DNA from: CAZEYT01 sp964516295
Lineage (GTDB): Bacteria; Verrucomicrobiota; Verrucomicrobiia; Chthoniobacterales; Terrimicrobiaceae
Direction: 5' to 3'
Assembly: GCA_964516295.1 (NCBI GenBank)
Contig: CAZEYT010000101.1
Location: 1 to 8,507, forward strand
DNA length: 8,507 bases
Both the position numbers and the translations under genes were made by a program. The first letter of the stretch is position 1, and each line of letters begins with the position of its first letter. Below, piece after piece: positions 5,266-8,507 of the stretch. Under the pieces are notes generated by a model. It searched no databases and was not told where the DNA came from. It was given only the letters and a program-made list of their open reading frames with translations.

Positions 5266-5949
5266 ATGAAGCACCTCGTCCTCATCGCGCTCGCCGCCGG
5301 GCTGCCCTCGCTTGTCGCGCAACCTGCCCAGACGCCTTCGCCGACTCTCGTTCGCGAAGTGGAGGCTTTCGCCGTTCGTCCGCCGGATGAGGCCAGTCCG
5401 TTTTTTCTTCAACCCGGCCGCGCTGTCAGCATGGGTGGCCCCGGTGCCGGCACTGCCCGTCCGAACGACCCAATCACCGATTTTCCGCGCAGCAAGGGTA
5501 GCGAGGAAAGCGCGGCCGCGCAGATTCGCTCGTTCTTTACCGGCATGTTTTCGTCAGTGAACCTCGGTCCAATCCGCACGGCTCCGGCTGCGTCGACGCT
5601 CAGCGTGGAGCCTTCGTCTTTCTCACTGGAGGAACGTCGCGAGATCAATGTGACCTACACGATCCGCAACAACTCCAACCGCATCATGCGACTGGAATAC
5701 CCGACCTCGCAACGCATTGACATCGTCACCCACGACTCCCAAGGCGCGGTGGTGGATAAATGGTCGGAAGATCGCGCATTTCAGCCGGAGGAGGGCATTG
5801 TCGTCATCAATCCCCGCGAGCGCATCGAGTACCAGGAGCGGATTCCCACTCGGGAAATGAAACCGGGCCAAGCCTATCGCGTGGACACCTTCACCACCGC
5901 CACCTCGGAGGATAACTTCCTCAATCAGCAGACGGTCAATCCCCAGTAG
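5266..5949 (+). CDS. Secreted BsuPI-domain protein
   Basis: A 227-residue exported protein. Residues 1-19 are a signal peptide (MKHLVLIALAAGLPSLVAQ). Residues 20-115 are a low-complexity Pro/Ala/Gly/Ser-rich region. Residues about 125-215 look like a BsuPI domain (the Ig-like fold named for the intracellular proteinase inhibitor of Bacillus subtilis): INVTYTIRNNSNRIMRLEYP (127-146), then TSQRIDIVTHDSQGAVVDKW (147-166), AFQPEEGIVVINPRERIEYQ (171-190), and PGQAYRVDTFTT (200-211). This matches the family's N-N-x-x-x-x-x-x-L-x-F-x-x-x-Q-x-x-D-x-x-V-x-D pattern with a following W-S. In secreted proteins this domain is generally taken as a structural or binding module; protease inhibition cannot be inferred. 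AGGGA lies 9 bases before the ATG. The gene is divergent from the P1-head/M23 pair, and its last 14 bases overlap the end of the convergent SRPBCC gene. Confidence 0.78.
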   Translation: MKHLVLIALAAGLPSLVAQPAQTPSPTLVREVEAFAVRPPDEASPFFLQPGRAVSMGGPGAGTARPNDPITDFPRSKGSEESAAAQIRSFFTGMFSSVNLGPIRTAPAASTLSVEPSSFSLEERREINVTYTIRNNSNRIMRLEYPTSQRIDIVTHDSQGAVVDKWSEDRAFQPEEGIVVINPRERIEYQERIPTREMKPGQAYRVDTFTTATSEDNFLNQQTVNPQ

Positions 5950-6406
5950 CCACGGCGTTCTCGAACCACTTCCGCGTGGCGGCATGGCGCGCGCGGAACA
6001 TCGGACCGAAAACAAAAGGCAGCACGATCCGGTCGATCAGGCGCAACGCTGGAAAAGGCATCAGGGAGCACTCGACACGGTCGGTGAGCCGGCACCCATT
6101 TCGCTCAGGCTCGAAGATGTGACTGTGACGCCAGATTCGAAATGGCGATTCTTCGGCCGTATCCACCAACAGGTGAAACGGCTCAACTTTTTCCCACACA
6201 CCGGTCCATCGCAGCGGCAGCAGGAACTGGGATCCTTCGATACGAAACCGTCCGCCCGCGCGGGCGGTGCGGTCACAGACGACCTTCTGAAGCCGGAGCG
6301 ACAGTGGTGCGATCCGGCGGATGTTTTCCGGGTTCTCATGAAACCGGTAGACCGCCTCGCAACCGGCCGACAACCACGTCGATGCTTCGAAGACAAACAC
6401 GTTCAC
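5936..6406 (-). CDS. SRPBCC (START/Bet v1-like) family protein
   Basis: A 156-residue, probably cytoplasmic protein with the helix-grip fold common to polyketide cyclase/dehydrase-like and ligand-binding SRPBCC proteins. Features are an N-terminal strand followed by a helix, EAVYRFHENPENIRRIAP (17-34). This matches the V-F-x-F-x-x-D-P-x-N-L-x-x-L-x-P pattern. A central sheet includes FRIEGSQFLLPLRWTGVWEK (54-73), then RHSHIFEP (93-100), and RLTDRVECSL (106-115). The C-terminal helix region RARHAATRKWFEN (138-150) has the R-H-x-x-x-x-x-x-F pattern of the subfamily that includes the so-called cell-division-inhibitor SRPBCC proteins. Ligand and function are unknown. The start is taken as GTG at 6406; a second GTG at 6400 is in frame and no ATG is near. 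A perfect AGGAGG lies 18 bases upstream, an unusual distance. The 3' end overlaps the BsuPI gene tail to tail by 14 bases. Confidence 0.78.
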   Translation of the reverse strand: MNVFVFEASTWLSAGCEAVYRFHENPENIRRIAPLSLRLQKVVCDRTARAGGRFRIEGSQFLLPLRWTGVWEKVEPFHLLVDTAEESPFRIWRHSHIFEPERNGCRLTDRVECSLMPFPALRLIDRIVLPFVFGPMFRARHAATRKWFENAVATGD

Positions 6407-6424
6407 GTTTAAGAATACGCTTGA

Positions 6425-6430
6425 CCTCCT
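6425..6430 (-). promoter_or_regulatory. AGGAGG Shine-Dalgarno-like site far upstream of the SRPBCC gene
   Basis: CCTCCT on the plus strand reads AGGAGG on the minus strand, the best anti-16S match I found near a start in this window. It stands 18 bases before the GTG at 6406, too far for ordinary use. The only in-frame codon at normal distance is a GTA (6418-6416, spacing 6), which is not a standard start. It may be coincidental. Confidence 0.3.
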
Positions 6431-6482
6431 GTGCCAATGCGCAATTTTCGGCGTCCGCCAGCGATGGGTGAAAAATTATTTG

Positions 6483-6509
6483 TTGCCAAGTCGCGGGCCG
6501 CTCAATACT
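6483..6509 (+). promoter_or_regulatory. Weak putative acpP promoter
   Basis: TTGCCA (6483-6488, five of six to the -35 consensus) and AATACT (6504-6509, four of six to the -10 consensus) lie 25 bases before the acpP start, but the spacer is a short 15 bases. The 128-base divergent gap also has an AT-rich patch (6471-6481) whose minus-strand reading includes AATAAT and could serve the SRPBCC gene. No Shine-Dalgarno precedes the acpP ATG. This is low-confidence visual evidence. Confidence 0.2.
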
Positions 6510-6534
6510 GCATCTCTGAACAAACCAATCCGCC

Positions 6535-6780
6535 ATGTCCGAAAAATCCATCGAAGAAAAAGTCAAAGATATCATCGTCGAACAACTCGGGGTCACCGCC
6601 GAGCAGGTCACACCCTCCGCATCCTTCATTGAGGACCTCGGAGCCGACTCGCTGGACACCGTCGAGCTGGTCATGGCGTTTGAAGAGGAGTTCGGCGTCG
6701 AAGTGCCGGACGAAGATGCCGAGAAGCTCCAGTCCGTCGGCGACGTGATCAAATACATCGAGGAAAAAGCCTCGAAGTAA
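6535..6780 (+). CDS. acpP: Acyl carrier protein AcpP
   Basis: An 81-residue acidic protein of standard ACP length. It carries growing acyl chains on a 4'-phosphopantetheine arm through type II fatty acid synthesis and donates hydroxyacyl chains to lipid A enzymes. The attachment site is Ser39 in LGADSLDTVELVMAFEEEFG (35-54), followed by VEVPDEDAEKLQSVGDVIKY (55-74), the recognition helix II and the helix III/IV region of the family. The N-terminal helix is EEKVKDIIVEQLGV (7-20). The start is clear from family length. There is no Shine-Dalgarno before the ATG (CAAACCAATCCGCC precedes it). The usual neighbours (fabF, fabG, fabD, rnc) are not here: upstream is the divergent SRPBCC gene and downstream is a terminator and convergent folE2, so acpP appears to be a single-gene transcript. 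The call is secure. Confidence 0.97.
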   Translation: MSEKSIEEKVKDIIVEQLGVTAEQVTPSASFIEDLGADSLDTVELVMAFEEEFGVEVPDEDAEKLQSVGDVIKYIEEKASK

Positions 6781-6800
6781 GACGATTTAAGAAACACTTT

Positions 6801-6846
6801 ACAACACCCCGGCCGGGCTTGTCCTGCGCCGGGGTGTTGTCGTTTT
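6801..6846. terminator. Strong hairpin terminator, probably bidirectional, between acpP and folE2
   Basis: A perfect 13-base inverted repeat (ACAACACCCCGGC at 6801-6813, GCCGGGGTGTTGT at 6828-6840) encloses a 14-base loop and is followed by CGTTTT on the plus strand. It starts 20 bases after the acpP stop and ends 6 bases before the folE2 stop, so it can end transcription from both sides. The U tract is short in both directions, so termination is inferred mainly from the stem and placement. Confidence 0.82.
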
Positions 6847-7634
6847 CAGGCGACGTCCGGACGGCTTCGCTTCTCGATCCGCGCGTAGGCGTTGTGATTG
6901 TGGATCGACTCGAAATTCTCCGCCTCGACGCGATACCAAATTACATTCGCATCCGCCTCGCAGCGCAGAGCGACGTTCCGAACCAAATCCTCCACAAAAA
7001 CTGGATTCTCGTAAGCCCGTTCGGTCACGGCTTTTTCGTCGGGACGCTTTAACAGGCTGTAAAGCTCGCAGCTCGCCGAGTCCTCGACCCAGCGGATCAT
7101 ATCCTCGATCCACATCGGCTTCGTGCAACGCACCGCCAAGGTCACATGTCCGCGCTGATTGTGCGCCCCGGCCGCGCTGATCGCCTTGGAGCACGGGCAG
7201 AGCGTCGTCACCGGCACAATCGTGGTCACGACAAAATCCAAGCGTCCGTTTTCCAAGGTCGCATTGAATTTCGCGGTGTAATCGATGAGGCCCGGTGCCT
7301 GCGTCACCGGAGCCCGCTTTTGGAGGAAGAATGGAAACTCAAACTTCAGATGCGCACAGTCGCTCTCCAGACGCTCGGTCAGGCTTTCCAGAATCTCACG
7401 GATGTTGTCCACGTGGATCACCGGTCCATGGGAGTTCAAAACCTCCACGAAGCGGCTCATGTGCGTGCCCTTGAAATGATGCGGCAAATCGACCGTGAGC
7501 TCCACAGTGGCAATCGTGCTCTGAATGGCATGATCTTTGTCGCGGACTTGGACGGGATAACGGAGGTCGGTCACGCCGACGCGGTCAATCGGAAGCATTC
7601 GGCTGTCCGGCTCGTTTTGGGTGTCTTTCAACAT
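6846..7634 (-). CDS. folE2: GTP cyclohydrolase FolE2 (type IB)
   Basis: A 262-residue cytoplasmic enzyme that converts GTP to 7,8-dihydroneopterin triphosphate and formate, the first step toward tetrahydrofolate (and, through QueD, queuosine where present). Family blocks are VGVTDLRYPVQVRDK (19-33) and TIATVELTVDLPHHFKGTHM (40-59), then SRFVEVL (60-66). The catalytic Cys146 is in TTLCPCSKAIS (143-153), followed by AHNQRGHV (157-164), EDSASCELYSLLKRPDEKAV (184-203), and FESIHNHNAYA (241-251). These are typical of the FolE2 (COG1469, T-fold) family, which unlike FolE can use metals other than zinc. Length is normal. The ATG at 7634 has no Shine-Dalgarno; an in-frame ATG at codon 13 is a possible alternative. 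It lies 55 bases downstream of ptsI on the same strand and could be co-transcribed, and is closed by the hairpin at 6801-6840. I see no Zur-like palindrome in the short upstream gap. Confidence 0.95.
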   Translation of the reverse strand: MLKDTQNEPDSRMLPIDRVGVTDLRYPVQVRDKDHAIQSTIATVELTVDLPHHFKGTHMSRFVEVLNSHGPVIHVDNIREILESLTERLESDCAHLKFEFPFFLQKRAPVTQAPGLIDYTAKFNATLENGRLDFVVTTIVPVTTLCPCSKAISAAGAHNQRGHVTLAVRCTKPMWIEDMIRWVEDSASCELYSLLKRPDEKAVTERAYENPVFVEDLVRNVALRCEADANVIWYRVEAENFESIHNHNAYARIEKRSRPDVA

Positions 7635-7689
7635 GAGTCAGGGAACGTAACGAGCGCCGACGGAGTCGGGAAACCGAAATCTCCGGATG

Positions 7690-8507
7690 TCAGTCGGCGA
7701 TCTCGGCGTAATGTTGGATCGCGGTTTGACGGCTCATCTCAAAAATCGCCGCCGAATCATCCATCCCGAGCACCGTCTCCACCAACCCTGCACAGGCTGA
7801 ACTGTCGAGGGATTGAATCGCCTTCTTGACGCGCGGCACAACCGCGCCGGTCGCGCTGAGTTCGTCAACGCCCAATCCGATCAACAGGGGAGTCAGAAGA
7901 ACATCGCCCGCCATTTCCCCGCAGACGCCGGTCCAAATCCCGGCATTGTGCGCCGAGTCAACGGCCATCTTGAGAAGACGGAGGATGGCGGGATGGCTGG
8001 GACTATAGAGATGGGCGATGCGGTCATTCACCCGGTCGACCGCAATGGTGTATTGGATGAGATCGTTTGTTCCGATGCTGAAAAACGAAACCTCCCGGGC
8101 CAGATGGTCCGCCGCCAACACGGCGCTGGGGACCTCGATCATAATGCCCACTTCGATGTAAGGATTGAAGGGAACGCAGCGGGCCGCCAGCTCGGCTTTG
8201 CTTTCTTCCAGGAGGGACTTGGCCGTCCGCAATTCCTCCAAGCCGGAAATCATCGGGAACATCACACGAATGTTGTTCGATACAGCCGCACGAAGAATGG
8301 CGCGAAGCTGGGTGCGGAAGATCTCCGGGTTTTGCAGGCAGAATCGAATGGCCCGGCACCCGAGGAACGGGTTCTGCTCATGCGGCAGGTGCAGGCTCTG
8401 GGTGGACTTGTCGCCACCAATGTCAAGCGTGCGAATAATCACGCCATGCGGCATCGCCTTTTCCGCAGCCAGGCGGTAATGCTCGTATTGCTCGTCCTCG
8501 TCCGGTG
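7690..8507 (-). CDS. ptsI: PTS enzyme I (phosphoenolpyruvate-protein phosphotransferase), C-terminal part
   Basis: The last 271 or so residues of enzyme I, which takes phosphate from phosphoenolpyruvate and passes it to HPr; the 5' part runs off the right edge. The fragment begins PDEDEQYEHYRLAAEKA before an internal Met at 8454, matching enzyme I just before its (V/I)IIRTLDIGGDK block. The PEP-binding TIM-barrel domain shows TLDIGGDK, NPFLGCRAIRFCL, VMFPMIS, GIMIEVPSAVLAAD, SFFSIGTNDLIQYTIAVDR (about 8085-8032) and GVCGEMAGD (7929-7903) with the conserved acid/base Cys. It ends LGLGVDELSATGAVVPRVKK plus about 45 residues, a normal C-terminus. The phosphorylated His and HPr-binding domain lie outside the window, so sugar-type and nitrogen-type (PtsP) enzymes cannot be told apart with certainty. 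folE2 follows after 55 bases on the same strand; no hairpin is obvious between them. Confidence 0.95.
   Translation of the reverse strand, partial: PDEDEQYEHYRLAAEKAMPHGVIIRTLDIGGDKSTQSLHLPHEQNPFLGCRAIRFCLQNPEIFRTQLRAILRAAVSNNIRVMFPMISGLEELRTAKSLLEESKAELAARCVPFNPYIEVGIMIEVPSAVLAADHLAREVSFFSIGTNDLIQYTIAVDRVNDRIAHLYSPSHPAILRLLKMAVDSAHNAGIWTGVCGEMAGDVLLTPLLIGLGVDELSATGAVVPRVKKAIQSLDSSACAGLVETVLGMDDSAAIFEMSRQTAIQHYAEIAD

Noticed and set aside
6336..6797. Ser-rich 153-residue minus-strand open frame opposite acpP
   Set aside because: It is a shadow of the acidic ACP coding sequence; Ser/Met-rich composition arises from reverse-complemented Glu/Asp codons.
7146..7829. 227-residue plus-strand open frame opposite folE2 and ptsI
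   Set aside because: It is antisense to two conserved enzymes and shows no recognisable motif.
1..8507. CRISPR arrays, tRNA or rRNA genes, insertion sequences, attachment sites, riboswitches
   Set aside because: No regularly spaced repeats, RNA-gene signatures, transposase motifs or flanking duplications were seen; nearly all bases are in recognised protein genes.

Overview
The window looks like chromosomal DNA from a GC-rich Gram-negative bacterium. Lipid A genes, a FolE2-type GTP cyclohydrolase and several exported proteins with uncharacterised domains, together with very weak Shine-Dalgarno signals, suggest the Verrucomicrobiota or a relative in the PVC group. That placement is an inference from gene content and protein style; no rRNA or other direct marker is present. 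The DNA is almost fully coding and no stretch longer than about 130 bases lacks a gene. I see no insertion sequence, phage gene, CRISPR array or tRNA.

Left part (1-3130, minus strand): a lipid A operon read right to left, lpxI -> Gfo/Idh oxidoreductase (GnnA-like) -> lpxB -> HIT-family protein (cut by the window edge). The first three genes are joined by 4-base ATGA stop/start overlaps, so they are probably translationally coupled. LpxI hydrolyses UDP-2,3-diacylglucosamine to lipid X and LpxB joins lipid X to another UDP-diacylglucosamine. The oxidoreductase between them belongs to the type that, in GnnA/GnnB organisms, prepares the 3-amino sugar for amide-linked lipid A.

Middle part (3219-6406): a small DUF2780-like gene divergent from lpxI; then a coupled minus-strand pair encoding a secreted protein with a stand-alone SecD P1-head-like domain and a secreted M23 zinc peptidase; divergent from that pair, a secreted BsuPI-domain protein; and, tail to tail with the latter, an SRPBCC-fold protein. 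Most of these are envelope or exported proteins with no fixed function.

Right part (6535-8507): acpP (acyl carrier protein), a strong convergent hairpin terminator, then folE2 and the C-terminal half of ptsI on the minus strand. AcpP supplies the acyl chains used by fatty acid and lipid A synthesis, which links it functionally to the left operon. I see no clearly new multi-gene system. The best leads are the GnnA-like enzyme in the lpx operon, a Pro-rich insertion in LpxB, the P1-head/M23/BsuPI exported cluster, and hints of leaderless starts.
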